Of a DNA stretch of 64,000 nt, positions 9,989-19,861 are shown one piece after another. Under the pieces are notes generated by a model. It did not search any database. It was not told the origin of the DNA and saw nothing but the letters and a program-made list of their open reading frames with translations. Position 1 is the first letter of the stretch, and each line of letters begins with the position of its first letter. The DNA is from Cellvibrio sp. PSBB023 (GTDB lineage Bacteria; Pseudomonadota; Gammaproteobacteria; Pseudomonadales; Cellvibrionaceae). The stretch spans positions 930,001-994,000 of the forward strand of contig NZ_CP019799.1 in assembly GCF_002007605.1 (NCBI RefSeq), given 5' to 3'. Position numbers and translations under genes: made by a program.

Positions 9989-11410
9989 ATGAGTCATCAG
10001 TCTGAACTGATTGCACAAGATATCAACGCTTATCTTGCTCAACACGAACAAAAAGAACTGCTGCGTTTTCTCACCTGCGGCAGTGTTGATGATGGTAAAA
10101 GTACATTGATTGGCCGTTTGCTGCACGACTCCAAAATGATTTATGAAGATCAGTTGGAAGCGATTCGCTCCGATAGCGTGAAGCACGGAACCACAGGCGA
10201 AAAGATTGATTTGGCGCTCTTGGTTGATGGTTTACAAGCCGAACGTGAGCAGGGCATTACCATCGATGTGGCATACCGTTATTTTTCTACCGCGAAGCGT
10301 AAATTTATTATTGCCGACACTCCCGGCCATGAGCAGTACACGCGCAACATGGCGACAGGTGCATCCACATGCGATTTGGCAATTATATTAATTGATGCCC
10401 GCTACGGTGTTGTAACACAAACTCGTCGCCATAGTTATATTGCCTCGTTGTTGGGTATTAAGCACATTGTTGTTGCTGTAAACAAAATGGACTTATTGGG
10501 CTTTGATCAATCGGTGTTTGAAAAAATCAAACAGGACTATTTGGACTTTGCCGTTAAGTTGGGTATGAACAATGTGATGTTTGTGCCTATTTCTGCGTTG
10601 GATGGTGACAATGTGGTGAATCGCTCAGAGCGTTCGCCTTGGTACACCGGCCAGACATTGATGGAAATTTTTGAGTCAGTGCCAATTGCCGGCGATAAAA
10701 ACTACACAGATTTCCGCTTTCCTGTGCAATACGTCAATCGTCCCAATCTGGATTTCCGTGGTTTTTGTGGCAATGTTGCATCGGGCGTTGTGCGTGTTGG
10801 CGATGAGGTACGAGTGCTGCCATCAGGCAAAACCAGTGTTGTAAAATCGATTGTGACTTATGACGGTGATTTGCAAGAGGCATTTACAGGTCAAGCCGTC
10901 ACTTTGACCCTAACCACAGAAGTGGATGTCAGTCGCGGTGATATGCTGGTTCTGGCAAAAGATACCGTTCCTCAATCCAATCACTTGAAAGCACACATTG
11001 TGTGGATGGCTGAAAAGGCAACAAAAGCCAATTCAGAATATTTGTTCAAATTTGCCAGTAAATTAGTCAGTGGTGTGATTGAGTCAATCGATTACCGCGT
11101 TGATGTAAATACCCAAGAGCACTCCCAGGTTGAGCAGCTTCAGTTAAATGATATTGCCGTTGTTGATTTAGTGCTGACCCAGCCGGTTGTTGCAGATAAG
11201 TACACCAACAACAGGGCGACAGGTGCTTTTATTGTTATCGATCGCTTAACGAATATCACAGTAGGTGCCGGTATGGTCGTGGAGCAGTTGGAGGCTACTG
11301 AAGAGAGCACTGCGTCCTACAGTGATTTTGAACTCGAATTAAATGCGCTGATTCGCAAACACTTTCCTCATTGGGGAGCTGCTGATTTGAAAACGTTGCT
11401 ATCAAAGTAA
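9989..11410 (+). CDS. cysN: Sulfate adenylyltransferase subunit 1 (GTPase)
   Basis: CysN is an EF-Tu-like GTPase that activates CysD. Visible G motifs are GSVDDGKST (residues 31-39), [12 protein letters not shown] and NKMD, followed by beta-barrel domains 2 and 3. At 473 residues it has no CysC (APS kinase) fusion, unlike the cysNC of Pseudomonas; the strain must either have a separate cysC or reduce APS directly. A hairpin terminator follows the stop closely. Confidence 0.97.
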   Translation: MSHQSELIAQDINAYLAQHEQKELLRFLTCGSVDDGKSTLIGRLLHDSKMIYEDQLEAIRSDSVKHGTTGEKIDLALLVDGLQAEREQGITIDVAYRYFSTAKRKFIIADTPGHEQYTRNMATGASTCDLAIILIDARYGVVTQTRRHSYIASLLGIKHIVVAVNKMDLLGFDQSVFEKIKQDYLDFAVKLGMNNVMFVPISALDGDNVVNRSERSPWYTGQTLMEIFESVPIAGDKNYTDFRFPVQYVNRPNLDFRGFCGNVASGVVRVGDEVRVLPSGKTSVVKSIVTYDGDLQEAFTGQAVTLTLTTEVDVSRGDMLVLAKDTVPQSNHLKAHIVWMAEKATKANSEYLFKFASKLVSGVIESIDYRVDVNTQEHSQVEQLQLNDIAVVDLVLTQPVVADKYTNNRATGAFIVIDRLTNITVGAGMVVEQLEATEESTASYSDFELELNALIRKHFPHWGAADLKTLLSK

Positions 11411-11444
11411 TAGGGCGGATTCCTTAGTGCGTTGATTTTATTAA

Positions 11445-11466
11445 GCCCGCAATAGCGGGCCTTTTT
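11445..11466 (+). terminator. Intrinsic terminator after cysN
   Basis: A perfect GCCCGC / GCGGGC stem with an AATA loop is followed directly by CTTTTT. Confidence 0.85.
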
Positions 11467-11618
11467 ATGAGATCTGGTTCCAGTTTTGAGTGTTCTATGG
11501 GCAATATCGCACATGATAATTGGATGATGTCGGCTGTTCTGCTGCCGTGATGCTATTTATCGTATCGCCGCACACTCTTGATTGGGGTGTGTTATCAATA
11601 ATCTTACAAGGAGTTCTT

Positions 11619-11933
11619 ATGAAAAATTTTCTTTCCCTTCTCGCCGTTTTAACCTTGGGCTTTGTTTCCACCTTCGCCATTGCTGCCGATTCCGCGCCGA
11701 ATGTAACTCCAACTGTCAAGTCACAGGCTGTGGCAGAACAGGGAGCTGTTAACATTAATACTGCTGATGTGGCTGAGTTGACCAAACTCAAAGGTATTGG
11801 TGTTAAAAAGGCAGAGGCAATCGTTGCCTGGCGCACAGAGAATGGCGCATTCAAAAGTGTGGACCAGTTGCTTGAGGTGAAAGGTATCGGCGAAGCGACG
11901 TTGTCGCTGAATCGGGAAAACATCCGCATATAA
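11619..11933 (+). CDS. Secreted ComEA-like helix-hairpin-helix protein
   Basis: This 104-residue protein has an N-terminal signal peptide (MKNFLSLLAVLTLGF, cleavage expected after AIAA) and a C-terminal tandem helix-hairpin-helix fold. The core is VNINTADVAELTKLKGIG followed by a second hairpin at VKGIGEA, the ComEA DNA-binding family. The role may be periplasmic DNA binding in uptake, but many gammaproteobacteria carry such small orphan proteins. The start follows an excellent AAGGAG site 5 nt away. It is flanked by terminators on both sides, so it is monocistronic. Confidence 0.85.
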   Translation: MKNFLSLLAVLTLGFVSTFAIAADSAPNVTPTVKSQAVAEQGAVNINTADVAELTKLKGIGVKKAEAIVAWRTENGAFKSVDQLLEVKGIGEATLSLNRENIRI

Positions 11934-12000
11934 TTTCAATTGGCAGCTCTATCCGATGGGCTAACCAATGAAGTTTGTGGTATTTTTTGTTTTAATAGAG

Positions 12001-12024
12001 GCCCAGCATTTAGCTGGGCTTTTT
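12001..12024 (+). terminator. Intrinsic terminator after the comEA-like gene
   Basis: A GCCCAGC / GCTGGGC stem, ATTTA loop and T5 run lie just before the pyrF start. Confidence 0.8.
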
Positions 12025-12044
12025 GTTGTCTATGAGGCTAAGAA

Positions 12045-12752
12045 ATGTCTGTTTACGGTCCAAGAATTGTTGTCGCCATGGATTTTGATAATGCCGAGCA
12101 ATGTATTGCCATGGCGAAGCGACTGTCTCCCAAGGATTGCCGTTTAAAGGTGGGGAAAGAACTGTTTACTGCCTGTGGGCCTCGGATCGTTGAGCAGTTA
12201 ATGGTACTTGGTTTTGACGTGTTCCTCGATCTCAAATTCCATGATATTCCCAATACCACCGCCAAGGCGGTTAAAGCTGCTGCCGAGTTGGGCGTTTGGA
12301 TGGTCAATGTCCATGCGTCGGGCGGTGAGCGCATGATGACGGCTGCACGTGAAATATTAGAACAGCGTTCAGGTCAGCGACCGCTGCTGATTGCAGTGAC
12401 TGTCCTGACCAGTATGGATGCTGTTGATTTGGCGGGTGTAGGAATCGATCGATCGCCAGAGGAACATGTAATGATGTTGGCACAATTAACCCAACGCTGT
12501 GGGCTGGATGGTATTGTGTGTTCAGCTCAGGAGTCCAGTGTGATGCGTACACGCTTCGGCACAGACTTTTGTTTGGTTACACCAGGTATTCGTTTGGATT
12601 CTTCTCCTGCCGACGACCAGCGTCGTACCTTGACGCCATCCGCTGCCATTGCGGCGGGTAGCAGCTATTTGGTTATTGGCCGGCCTATTACCCAGTCACC
12701 AGATCCTGTTGCTACATGTCAGTCTATTATCCAGTCATTACATACTATTTGA
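12045..12752 (+). CDS. pyrF: Orotidine 5'-phosphate decarboxylase
   Basis: PyrF makes UMP in the last pyrimidine step. The 235-residue TIM barrel has the catalytic [10 protein letters not shown] motif near residue 63, an early substrate aspartate (VAMDFDN) and the phosphate-binding end TPGIR. It is followed by cmk after 30 nt, which puts UMP synthesis and CMP phosphorylation in one probable transcript. In Enterobacteria and Pseudomonas these two are not usually neighbours. Confidence 0.96.
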   Translation: MSVYGPRIVVAMDFDNAEQCIAMAKRLSPKDCRLKVGKELFTACGPRIVEQLMVLGFDVFLDLKFHDIPNTTAKAVKAAAELGVWMVNVHASGGERMMTAAREILEQRSGQRPLLIAVTVLTSMDAVDLAGVGIDRSPEEHVMMLAQLTQRCGLDGIVCSAQESSVMRTRFGTDFCLVTPGIRLDSSPADDQRRTLTPSAAIAAGSSYLVIGRPITQSPDPVATCQSIIQSLHTI

Positions 12753-12782
12753 TTGCTCCCGTTTTTATCAGCAGGTTTCCCA

Positions 12783-13460
12783 ATGGATACAGATTTACCA
12801 GTTGTTATTACTATCGATGGGCCAAGTGGAGCAGGTAAGGGCACTCTGAGCCAAATGTTGGCCAGCTATACGGGGTACCATCTGCTGGATAGTGGCGCAC
12901 TTTATCGTCTCGTCGCTCTTGCTGCATTGAATAGCGGTGTGGATTTGAATAACGAACAGTTGGTGGCGCAAATAGCGTCGACGCTGGATGTGGTTTTTAA
13001 GGTGTCGGGAAACAAGACGACTATTTTATTGGTTGGGCGAGATGTGACCTCCGCGATTCGCCAGGAGTCAGTCAGTATGGCAGCGTCACAGATTGCTGCT
13101 TATCCCGCCGTTCGCGCTGCATTGTTGGAGCGCCAGCGTGAGTTTGCAGTGCTTCCCGGGTTGATTGCCGATGGCAGGGACATGGGAACTACAGTATTTC
13201 CTGCGGCACAAACAAAGCTCTTTCTCACCGCCAGTGCGGAAGCAAGAGCTGAGCGACGTTATAAACAGTTGATCGCAAAAGGTGATCCTGTCGAGATGAC
13301 CTCATTAATTAAAGATATCCAAGAGCGCGATGAGAGAGACTCCAATCGTGCCGTGTCTCCGCTTCGTCCCGCAGAGGATGCGATTGTTATTGATAGTACA
13401 TCAATGACAATTGAGCAGGTTTTCGCCAAAATGCTGGCGGCTATTGGTCATCGCACATAG
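12783..13460 (+). CDS. cmk: Cytidylate kinase
   Basis: Cmk phosphorylates CMP and dCMP. The P-loop IDGPSGAGKG is at residues 9-18, followed by the substrate segment DSGALYR and DGRDMGT. The ATG is preferred because it gives a 225-residue enzyme like E. coli Cmk; a TTG directly after the pyrF stop would add ten residues. In Pseudomonas cmk directly precedes rpsA; here cpsG and galU stand between them. Confidence 0.96.
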   Translation: MDTDLPVVITIDGPSGAGKGTLSQMLASYTGYHLLDSGALYRLVALAALNSGVDLNNEQLVAQIASTLDVVFKVSGNKTTILLVGRDVTSAIRQESVSMAASQIAAYPAVRAALLERQREFAVLPGLIADGRDMGTTVFPAAQTKLFLTASAEARAERRYKQLIAKGDPVEMTSLIKDIQERDERDSNRAVSPLRPAEDAIVIDSTSMTIEQVFAKMLAAIGHRT

Positions 13461-13596
13461 TTTATTGACCTCGCGTCAACAAACGGTAAGAATGCTTTAC
13501 TATATTTAACAGTAGTCTCCTTGATGGGATTGCGCAGATAACAATGTTTTCAAAACATACACAGTGGGCTCCTGAAAATATCAAGTGAGATTCAGA

Positions 13597-14949
13597 ATGC
13601 CCCTAACTTGCTTCAAAGCTTATGATATTCGTGGAAAATTGGGTGAAGAGCTCAATGAAGATATTGCGTACCGGATTGGCCGCGCCTACGCGCAGTTTTT
13701 AAGCCCCAAAGTCGTTGTAGTGGGTGGCGATGTTCGGCTCACCAGCAATTCACTCAAACTTGCTCTTGGCAATGGTTTGCGTGACGAGGGGGTCGATGTT
13801 CTTGATATAGGCATGAGTGGAACAGAAGAGATTTATTTTGCAGTCAGTCATCTACAAGTTGATGGTGGGATAGAGATCACGGCAAGTCATAACCCTATTG
13901 ATTACAACGGCATGAAATTGGTTCGCGAGAATTCCAGACCAATCAGTGGTGATACAGGGCTAAATCAAATCAAGGTGCTTGCTGAGGCCAATAAGTTTCT
14001 CCCTGTTAATCCTGCTGCCAGGGGTGAGCTGCGTGAAGTCAGTATTGTCGATGAGTATATAAAGCATCTTCTGAAGTATGTAGATGTCTCGGAGTTAAAG
14101 CCATTGCGTTTGGTTGTGAATGCGGGCAATGGTGCAGCTGGTCATGTCATTGATGCACTGGAAAAATATTTACCCTTTGAATTTATCAAGATCAACCATG
14201 AGCCAAATGGTGCATTTCCTAACGGCATCCCAAATCCCTTATTAATTGAAAATAGGGCTGCTACGGCAGATGCTGTTATCGCTCACAAGGCAGACATGGG
14301 AATCGCATGGGATGGTGATTTTGACCGCTGTTTCTTATTTGATGAGACAGGAGCATTTACAGAGGGTTATTACATCGTTGGTTTGTTGGCTGAAGCTTTT
14401 TTGCATAAAAATCCGGGTGCAAAAATCATTCATGACCCGCGCTTGACATGGAATACCATCGATATAGTTGGTGGTAATGCAGGTCACGCAGTTCAATCAA
14501 AAACGGGGCATGCTTTTATTAAAGAGCGTATGCGCGCAGAGGATGCAATATATGGTGGTGAGATGAGTGCTCATCACTATTTTAAAGACTTCTTTTATTG
14601 TGATAGTGGGATGATTCCCTGGTTGCTTGTGTGTGAGCTGGTGTCGCACAAAGGGCGGCCCTTGTCTTCCCTGCTTAAGGATAGAATTGAAAAATTTCCG
14701 TCGCCCGGTGAAATTAATGTGCATGTGCCTGATGCTCAGCAGGCAATAGAAAGGGTTTTTCAGCATTATGGCGAGGAGGTAAATGCTGTTGACAGAACGG
14801 ATGGTATCAGTATGGAATTCGATGCATGGCGCTTTAATCTGCGTATGTCAAATACCGAGCCAGTGGTTCGTTTAAATTTGGAAAGCCGTGCTGATAAGGA
14901 TTTGCTTCATCAAAAAACAATAGAAATACTTAATTTACTCAACAGTTAA
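13597..14949 (+). CDS. cpsG: Phosphomannomutase, CpsG/ManB type
   Basis: This 450-residue alpha-D-phosphohexomutase interconverts mannose 6-phosphate and mannose 1-phosphate, leading to GDP-mannose. The phosphoserine motif TASHNP is near residue 94, the metal loop DGDFDRC near 244, and the substrate loops GEMSAHHY and [10 protein letters not shown] follow. By recall it resembles enterobacterial CpsG closely along its length (start [19 protein letters not shown]), more than Pseudomonas AlgC. I use ATG 13597; a GTG 12 nt earlier is possible. It forms a pair with galU 26 nt downstream. It may have been acquired with a polysaccharide locus. Confidence 0.93.
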   Translation: MPLTCFKAYDIRGKLGEELNEDIAYRIGRAYAQFLSPKVVVVGGDVRLTSNSLKLALGNGLRDEGVDVLDIGMSGTEEIYFAVSHLQVDGGIEITASHNPIDYNGMKLVRENSRPISGDTGLNQIKVLAEANKFLPVNPAARGELREVSIVDEYIKHLLKYVDVSELKPLRLVVNAGNGAAGHVIDALEKYLPFEFIKINHEPNGAFPNGIPNPLLIENRAATADAVIAHKADMGIAWDGDFDRCFLFDETGAFTEGYYIVGLLAEAFLHKNPGAKIIHDPRLTWNTIDIVGGNAGHAVQSKTGHAFIKERMRAEDAIYGGEMSAHHYFKDFFYCDSGMIPWLLVCELVSHKGRPLSSLLKDRIEKFPSPGEINVHVPDAQQAIERVFQHYGEEVNAVDRTDGISMEFDAWRFNLRMSNTEPVVRLNLESRADKDLLHQKTIEILNLLNS

Positions 14950-14975
14950 AAACATACTCTTCCAAGGACAATTAT

Positions 14976-15869
14976 ATGCAAGTTAAAAAAGCGGTTATTC
15001 CTGTTGCAGGTTTGGGTACGCGTATGCTGCCTGCAACCAAAGCAATTCCAAAGGAAATGCTACCTGTTGTCGATAAGCCGCTTATTCAGTATGTGATTGA
15101 AGAGGCAGCGGCGGCCGGTATAAAAGAAATTGTTTTGGTAACTCATGCCAGTAAAAATGCAATTGAAAACCACTTTGATACCAGTTTTGAGTTGGAGGCT
15201 CAGCTTGAGGCTCGCTTGAAGCGCTCATTGCTGGCGGAGGTTCGCTCCATAACGCCACCAGGGTTAACTGTTATTTCTGTTCGTCAAGCAGAGGCTAAAG
15301 GCTTGGGGCATGCAATATTGTGTGCAAAGTCCGTTGTGGGTGATGAACCATTCGCTGTGCTCTTACCGGATGTGTTGGTTGATAACGCTGAATGTAATTT
15401 AAAGCAGGACAATCTTGCCGGTATGACGCGCCGTTTTGAGGAAACTGGGTTTAGCCAGATTTTGGTTGAGCAGGTACCCCATGATCAGGTTGATAAATAT
15501 GGTGTTGTAGATTGTTCGGGTGTCGATATCCCGTCAGGTAAAACAGCGGCTATCCGCGCGATGGTGGAAAAACCGCCTGTGGATGATGCGCCTTCTAATA
15601 TGGCTATTGTTGGTCGTTATGTGCTTTCTCGTACGGTGTGGGATCTGTTGGCGAAAACCTTGCCCGGTGCCGGCGGCGAGATCCAGCTTACAGATGCGCT
15701 GGATACCTTGTTGGGGCTTGAGACTGTTGAGGCGTATCAATTGATTGGTCGCAGCCATGACTGTGGAACCAAGTTGGGTTATTTGGCTGCCAATGTTATC
15801 TATGGTGAGCGTCATTCTGAGGTTGGTGCCAAGTTCAAGGCGTTTTTATCCAGTCGTTACAAAAGCTGA
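14976..15869 (+). CDS. galU: UTP-glucose-1-phosphate uridylyltransferase
   Basis: GalU makes UDP-glucose for surface glycans. The 297-residue protein has the nucleotide-binding start [20 protein letters not shown], followed by [10 protein letters not shown] and the UDP-sugar motif [12 protein letters not shown]. The [10 protein letters not shown] segment is the enterobacterial form; pseudomonad GalU is shorter and different there (from memory). An AAGGA site precedes the ATG. With cpsG it supplies activated sugars, fitting a polysaccharide role together with the WbpL-like gene after ihfB. Confidence 0.95.
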   Translation: MQVKKAVIPVAGLGTRMLPATKAIPKEMLPVVDKPLIQYVIEEAAAAGIKEIVLVTHASKNAIENHFDTSFELEAQLEARLKRSLLAEVRSITPPGLTVISVRQAEAKGLGHAILCAKSVVGDEPFAVLLPDVLVDNAECNLKQDNLAGMTRRFEETGFSQILVEQVPHDQVDKYGVVDCSGVDIPSGKTAAIRAMVEKPPVDDAPSNMAIVGRYVLSRTVWDLLAKTLPGAGGEIQLTDALDTLLGLETVEAYQLIGRSHDCGTKLGYLAANVIYGERHSEVGAKFKAFLSSRYKS

Positions 15870-15976
15870 TATTTAATTTATGGGGTGGGAATAGAGGGCG
15901 GCAATCGCTGCCTTCTATTGTTGTCTCAGTCTGCAATTGTTTTCTTTTCTCCTTATCTATTCCTCTCCCTAAGCTG

Positions 15977-16005
15977 TTGATAAATAAAGCGCATTCTGCT
16001 AGGCT
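15977..16005 (+). promoter_or_regulatory. Probable rpsA promoter
   Basis: TTGATA and TAGGCT are separated by exactly 17 nt and followed by a C-rich discriminator. TAGGCT is typical of strong growth-regulated promoters for translation genes. Confidence 0.55.
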
Positions 16006-16011
16006 CTTGCA

Positions 16012-16190
16012 CCTGCTAATTTTCCGGTTTCGTGATCTCGGTCATTAAGAGTGTTTCTTGGCAGTAGTGAGGGTCGTCAAACCCAGCCTGAGGGGATCTT
16101 TGCTTTACATTAACTGACCCGCGTGACTGGCCGTGCGGAAAAGGTAGGGCGTGAGTTTAACGTCTGTACCTCTAATCTATAGGTAATACG
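16012..16190 (+). promoter_or_regulatory. Long rpsA leader
   Basis: About 180 nt of untranslated leader separates the proposed start site from the rpsA ATG. Only a weak AGGT precedes the ATG. In E. coli the rpsA leader lacks a good Shine-Dalgarno, folds into hairpins and is repressed by S1 itself; the length and weak site here suggest the same autoregulation. The rest of the 321-nt gap holds no gene. Confidence 0.4.
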
Positions 16191-17876
16191 ATGAGTATGA
16201 ACGAAAGTTTTGCTGAGTTATTTGAAGAGAGTTTAAAGACCGTTGATATGGTGCCAGGCACCATCGTTACTGGTGTAGTAATCGATATCGACAAAGACTG
16301 GGTTACCGTACACGCAGGCCTGAAGTCTGAAGGTGTCATCCCCGCAGAACAATTCCGTAACGAACTGGGTGAGTTGAATCTCCAGATCGGTGACGAAGTA
16401 CAAGTAGCTCTGGAAAGCGTTGAAGACGGTTTCGGTGAAACCAAACTGTCACGTGAAAAAGCCAAACGCGCTGAAGCTTGGAAAATTCTCGAAGCTGCTC
16501 ACGTTGCTGAAGAAGTTATCAAAGGTGTTATTAACGGTAAAGTTAAAGGTGGTTTCACCGTTGACGTTGCTGGTATCCGTGCCTTCCTTCCTGGTTCATT
16601 GGTAGATGTTCGCCCTGTGCGCGAAACTACTCACCTTGAAGGTAAAGAGTTGGAATTCAAAGTTATCAAGCTCGACCAAAAGCGTAACAACGTAGTTGTT
16701 TCTCGTCGCGCTGTACTTGAACAAGCTAACTCTGTTGAGCGCGATGAATTGCTGGCCACCCTGCAAGAAGGTCAAGCAGTTAAAGGTATTGTTAAAAATC
16801 TTACCGACTACGGTGCATTCGTTGACTTGGGCGGTGTTGATGGTCTGTTGCACATCACCGACATGGCGTGGAAGCGTATCAAGCACCCAGGTGAGATCGT
16901 AAACGTTGGTGACGAAATCGACGTTAAAGTATTGAAGTTTGATCGTGAGCGTAACCGTGTATCTCTTGGCCTGAAGCAATTGGGTGAAGATCCGTGGATA
17001 CAAATCACCAAGCGTTACCCGGAAGGCGCTCGTGTGAAAGCAAAAGTAACCAATTTGACTGATTACGGTTGTTTCGCAGAGTTGGAAGAGGGTGTTGAAG
17101 GTTTGATCCACGTTTCAGAAATGGATTGGACTAACAAAAACATTCATCCTTCAAAAGTTGTGCAATTGGGCGACGAAATCGAAGTTATGGTATTGGATAT
17201 CGACGAAGAGCGTCGTCGTATCTCTCTCGGCTTGAAGCAATGCCAAGAAAATCCATGGGATGCATTTGCTCGTACTTGCGCCAAAGGCGACAAGATCAGC
17301 GGTAAGATCAAGTCAATCACTGACTTTGGTATCTTCATCGGTCTGGATGGTGGTATTGATGGTCTGGTTCACTTGTCAGACATCTCTTGGCACGAAGCTG
17401 GCGAAGAAGCTGTTCGCAAGTACAAGAAAGGCGACGAATTGGAGACAGTGGTATTGGCCATCGATCCAGAGCGTGAGCGCATTTCTTTGGGTATCAAGCA
17501 GCTCGAAACCGATCCATTCTCAGAATACGTTTCTGTGAATGACAAAGGTGCCGTAGTTAAAGGTATCGTGAAAGAAGTTGAAGCAAAAGCTGCTGTAATC
17601 ACTTTGGCTGATGACGTAGAAGCTACTTTGAAAGCGTCTGAGTTGAGCCGTGAGAAAGTAGAAGATGCACGTAACCTGCTGAAAGTGGGCGACGAAGTTG
17701 AAGCTAAGATCATTGCCGTAGATCGCAAAAATCGCAGCATCAGCCTGTCAGTGAAATCCAAAGATGTTGAAGAAGAAAAGACTGCTATGAAAGAGCTTTC
17801 TAGCAAGCAATCTGATCAAGCTTCTCCAACCACCTTGGGTGATTTGATTAAAGCGCAAATGCAAAGCAAAGAGTAA
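16191..17876 (+). CDS. rpsA: 30S ribosomal protein S1
   Basis: S1 binds mRNA on the 30S subunit. The 561-residue protein shows the FAELFEES ribosome-binding N-terminus and six S1/OB repeats, with the [16 protein letters not shown] and GIFIGLDG strand motifs marking repeats 3-5. Its length matches E. coli S1 (557). The reading frame is rich in the preferred codons of a highly expressed gene. A second Met two codons in is an alternative start. A strong terminator follows. Confidence 0.98.
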   Translation: MSMNESFAELFEESLKTVDMVPGTIVTGVVIDIDKDWVTVHAGLKSEGVIPAEQFRNELGELNLQIGDEVQVALESVEDGFGETKLSREKAKRAEAWKILEAAHVAEEVIKGVINGKVKGGFTVDVAGIRAFLPGSLVDVRPVRETTHLEGKELEFKVIKLDQKRNNVVVSRRAVLEQANSVERDELLATLQEGQAVKGIVKNLTDYGAFVDLGGVDGLLHITDMAWKRIKHPGEIVNVGDEIDVKVLKFDRERNRVSLGLKQLGEDPWIQITKRYPEGARVKAKVTNLTDYGCFAELEEGVEGLIHVSEMDWTNKNIHPSKVVQLGDEIEVMVLDIDEERRRISLGLKQCQENPWDAFARTCAKGDKISGKIKSITDFGIFIGLDGGIDGLVHLSDISWHEAGEEAVRKYKKGDELETVVLAIDPERERISLGIKQLETDPFSEYVSVNDKGAVVKGIVKEVEAKAAVITLADDVEATLKASELSREKVEDARNLLKVGDEVEAKIIAVDRKNRSISLSVKSKDVEEEKTAMKELSSKQSDQASPTTLGDLIKAQMQSKE

Positions 17877-17891
17877 GTTTTTTGCTTGTGG

Positions 17892-17924
17892 ATAATGGCC
17901 AGCATTGCTGGCCATTATTTTTTT
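17892..17924 (+). terminator. Intrinsic terminator after rpsA
   Basis: A perfect 10-bp stem AATGGCCAGC / GCTGGCCATT with an ATT loop leads into ATTTTTTT. Confidence 0.9.
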
Positions 17925-17932
17925 GTGGGTGG

Positions 17933-17960
17933 TTTACTTGGGCTCAGGCTCAGCTATGAT
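17933..17960 (+). promoter_or_regulatory. Probable ihfB promoter
   Basis: TTTACT and TATGAT are separated by 16 nt, between the rpsA terminator and ihfB. This would allow ihfB to be expressed independently of rpsA. Confidence 0.45.
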
Positions 17961-18002
17961 GTTTGTGTTGCTTGAACGTTGGCTAATAACAGAGAGCAGG
18001 TT

Positions 18003-18293
18003 ATGACAAAGTCAGAATTGATTGAATACATCACCGAAAAGCAAAATCAGTTGACCATCAAAGATGTCGAGATGTCAGTAAAGCTGTTGCTCGATTATAT
18101 GTCCGATATTCTCGCGTCCGGCGAACGTATCGAAATTCGTGGGTTTGGTAGTTTCTCGTTGCATTATCGTGCTCCCCGTACTGGTAGAAATCCAAAAACA
18201 GGGGAGGCTGTCGTGCTTGAAGGCAAATATGTCCCTCATTTTAAGCCTGGCAAAGAAATGCGCGATCGCGTAAACGAGAGTATTGATAAGTAA
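18003..18293 (+). CDS. ihfB: Integration host factor subunit beta
   Basis: IHF-beta pairs with IhfA to bend DNA. The 96-residue protein has the HU/IHF arm motif GRNPKTGE with the minor-groove proline, and [13 protein letters not shown] before it. The ATG with GAGCAGG upstream aligns with E. coli (MTKSELIE). The rpsA-ihfB order is conserved. In Pseudomonas the O-antigen locus begins just after this gene; here the next gene is a convergent WbpL-like transferase. Confidence 0.97.
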   Translation: MTKSELIEYITEKQNQLTIKDVEMSVKLLLDYMSDILASGERIEIRGFGSFSLHYRAPRTGRNPKTGEAVVLEGKYVPHFKPGKEMRDRVNESIDK

Positions 18294-18351
18294 CGCCTTG
18301 TTGCGTTATTCCTAAATATATATCTTGAAAAGCAGGTATTGCTATTATGCT

Positions 18352-18448
<97 letters not shown>

Positions 18449-18453
18449 TCCTG

Positions 18454-19452
18454 CTATTCGGCTTTTCCTGCTTTGATTTTGTGTGCGCCATAGAGTGCCG
18501 GTGTATAAGCCAGCATCAATGCAGCGAATTCATTAATCTTGTCGAGTTGTGTGGCAATGGCCAAAGGAAGTAGCCATGCCAGATTAAAGCACATGATTAA
18601 TAGCGTTGCTTTTGTGTGAGAGTTTAGTTTTTGTGCGATTTTTTGATAAAAGTGCGATCTGTGTGGCAGATAGAATTTTTGTCCGGTTGTCAGTCTGGCA
18701 AGGAGGGTGTAGCTGGCATCTACGATGAATGACGTCAGAATAATAAGCCAGATGCAGGCGGTGGTCATATCGTTATATGCGGTCCATACCATTAATGTAG
18801 CGAGCGTTATGCCAATAAAAAGGCTCCCCGCATCCCCCATAAATAGCTTTGCGCGCGGGAAATTCCAATATAAAAAGCCCAGGCTTGCATTGCTAAGGGT
18901 GAGCATAAGTAGAAGTGTCTCAGGGTGTTCCGCCTTGAGAAAGAAGAGAAGACTCATGCTTCCGCAGACAAACACGGTTTGAAGTGCTGCGAGCCCATTA
19001 ATACCATCCATAAAGTTATAGAGGTTGGTGAGCCAGACAATGCCAAGAATAGATATGGCTCCTAGAGTCGCAGCGATAAGTATGGGGTGTGTTGTGTTAT
19101 GCAGGATGACTCCAGTAATGGTGCAGGCTACTGCCAACTGGATGATAAGTCTGATGCGTATGTTGAGTGTGAATAGGTCGTCGGCGATTCCTACCGCAGC
19201 CATAAGTAGGCCAGGGGCTATCAGGTAGAGTAGTGTTGGAGGTTGCGGCATTCCTGATAGCTCGGTGATTAATAGGCTCAATACCGTTGCCAGTACTATG
19301 GCAATGCCACCTCCGCGTGGTGTAGGGACGGTATGCGAGCTTCGATCATTGGGGATATCTAAAAGACGACGCCCAAACCAATAGATAACAAGCTTCGATA
19401 GCCCCAATGCAAGAATCAGGGGTATTAACAAATAGGCAATCAATAATTCCAT
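18454..19452 (-). CDS. wbpL: WbpL/WecA-type polyprenyl-phosphate sugar-1-phosphate transferase
   Basis: This glycosyltransferase family 4 integral membrane enzyme starts lipid-linked glycan synthesis by moving an amino-sugar phosphate to undecaprenyl phosphate. The 332-residue protein is almost entirely transmembrane, with motifs PTPRGGG, the acidic pair in GIADD, NFMDGINGLA, LFMGDAGSLFIG and HRSHFYQ, all typical. Sequence favours WbpL over MraY. It ends in a TAG stop directly beside the hexanucleotide repeat. The sugar specificity is not visible. With cpsG and galU it suggests surface polysaccharide synthesis. Confidence 0.88.
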   Translation of the reverse strand: MELLIAYLLIPLILALGLSKLVIYWFGRRLLDIPNDRSSHTVPTPRGGGIAIVLATVLSLLITELSGMPQPPTLLYLIAPGLLMAAVGIADDLFTLNIRIRLIIQLAVACTITGVILHNTTHPILIAATLGAISILGIVWLTNLYNFMDGINGLAALQTVFVCGSMSLLFFLKAEHPETLLLMLTLSNASLGFLYWNFPRAKLFMGDAGSLFIGITLATLMVWTAYNDMTTACIWLIILTSFIVDASYTLLARLTTGQKFYLPHRSHFYQKIAQKLNSHTKATLLIMCFNLAWLLPLAIATQLDKINEFAALMLAYTPALYGAHKIKAGKAE

Positions 19453-19702
19453 GCTTCACTGATCTTAAGTAACGATTGTTCCTGTCATTCTACCTTATCT
19501 CCTTTATTTTCATTGTCTTGTGATTGATGTTGCACCGATATTGATCTCGATTGTTTTTGATGTCTCTTTATGGTGCTTATTTTGATTGTATAAACAGCCT
19601 GATAATTTATAACTTATTGAAAAATAATTTTTTTTTGTTTTTGGATCATTTATTGCTTTGGCGCAGAGCCATTTAGCGTTTAGATAGATATTCGACAATT
19701 AG

Positions 19703-19719
19703 TGCTCTCTGGTTGTGCA
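19703..19719 (+). promoter_or_regulatory. Possible NtrC binding site
   Basis: A 17-base site TGCTCT-N5-TGTGCA matches the NtrC consensus TGCACC-N5-GGTGCA at 9 of 12 defined bases. It lies about 110 nt upstream of the expected amtB transcription start, a usual enhancer distance. Confidence 0.4.
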
Positions 19720-19789
19720 TTTTCCACCTAATATATCTTTCAGTGTGGCAAATCAACACCTAGGTCGTAGGGTGAATTGTTTCATATTG

Positions 19790-19805
19790 AGGCGCTCAAA
19801 TTGCG
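19790..19805 (+). promoter_or_regulatory. Sigma-54 promoter of amtB
   Basis: AGGCGC-N5-TTGCG gives the invariant GG and GC dinucleotides exactly 10 nt apart, which is the -24/-12 layout of RpoN promoters. Transcription would begin near 19816, 46 nt before amtB. Nitrogen control of an ammonium transporter is expected. Confidence 0.6.
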
Positions 19806-19861
19806 GCTCATGTTTGCGTCACATTTGGTTGGTCTCAAACAATAATCATTCTGGGGTAAGT

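Larger units (their letters stand above)
19453..19861. other. AT-rich gap between wbpL and amtB
   Basis: This divergent gap is AT-rich and contains no gene I can support; short frames here lack ribosome sites and family signatures. It contains the amtB sigma-54 promoter and a possible NtrC site, and should also hold the leftward wbpL promoter. Confidence 0.6.

Noticed and set aside
13465..13506. Possible cpsG promoter with TTGACC and TATATT
   Set aside because: The two boxes are 30 nt apart and no acceptable -10 lies at the right distance from TTGACC.
19510..19698. Minus-strand frame of 62 codons before amtB
   Set aside because: AT-rich non-coding composition, no ribosome site, and it would overlap the amtB control region.
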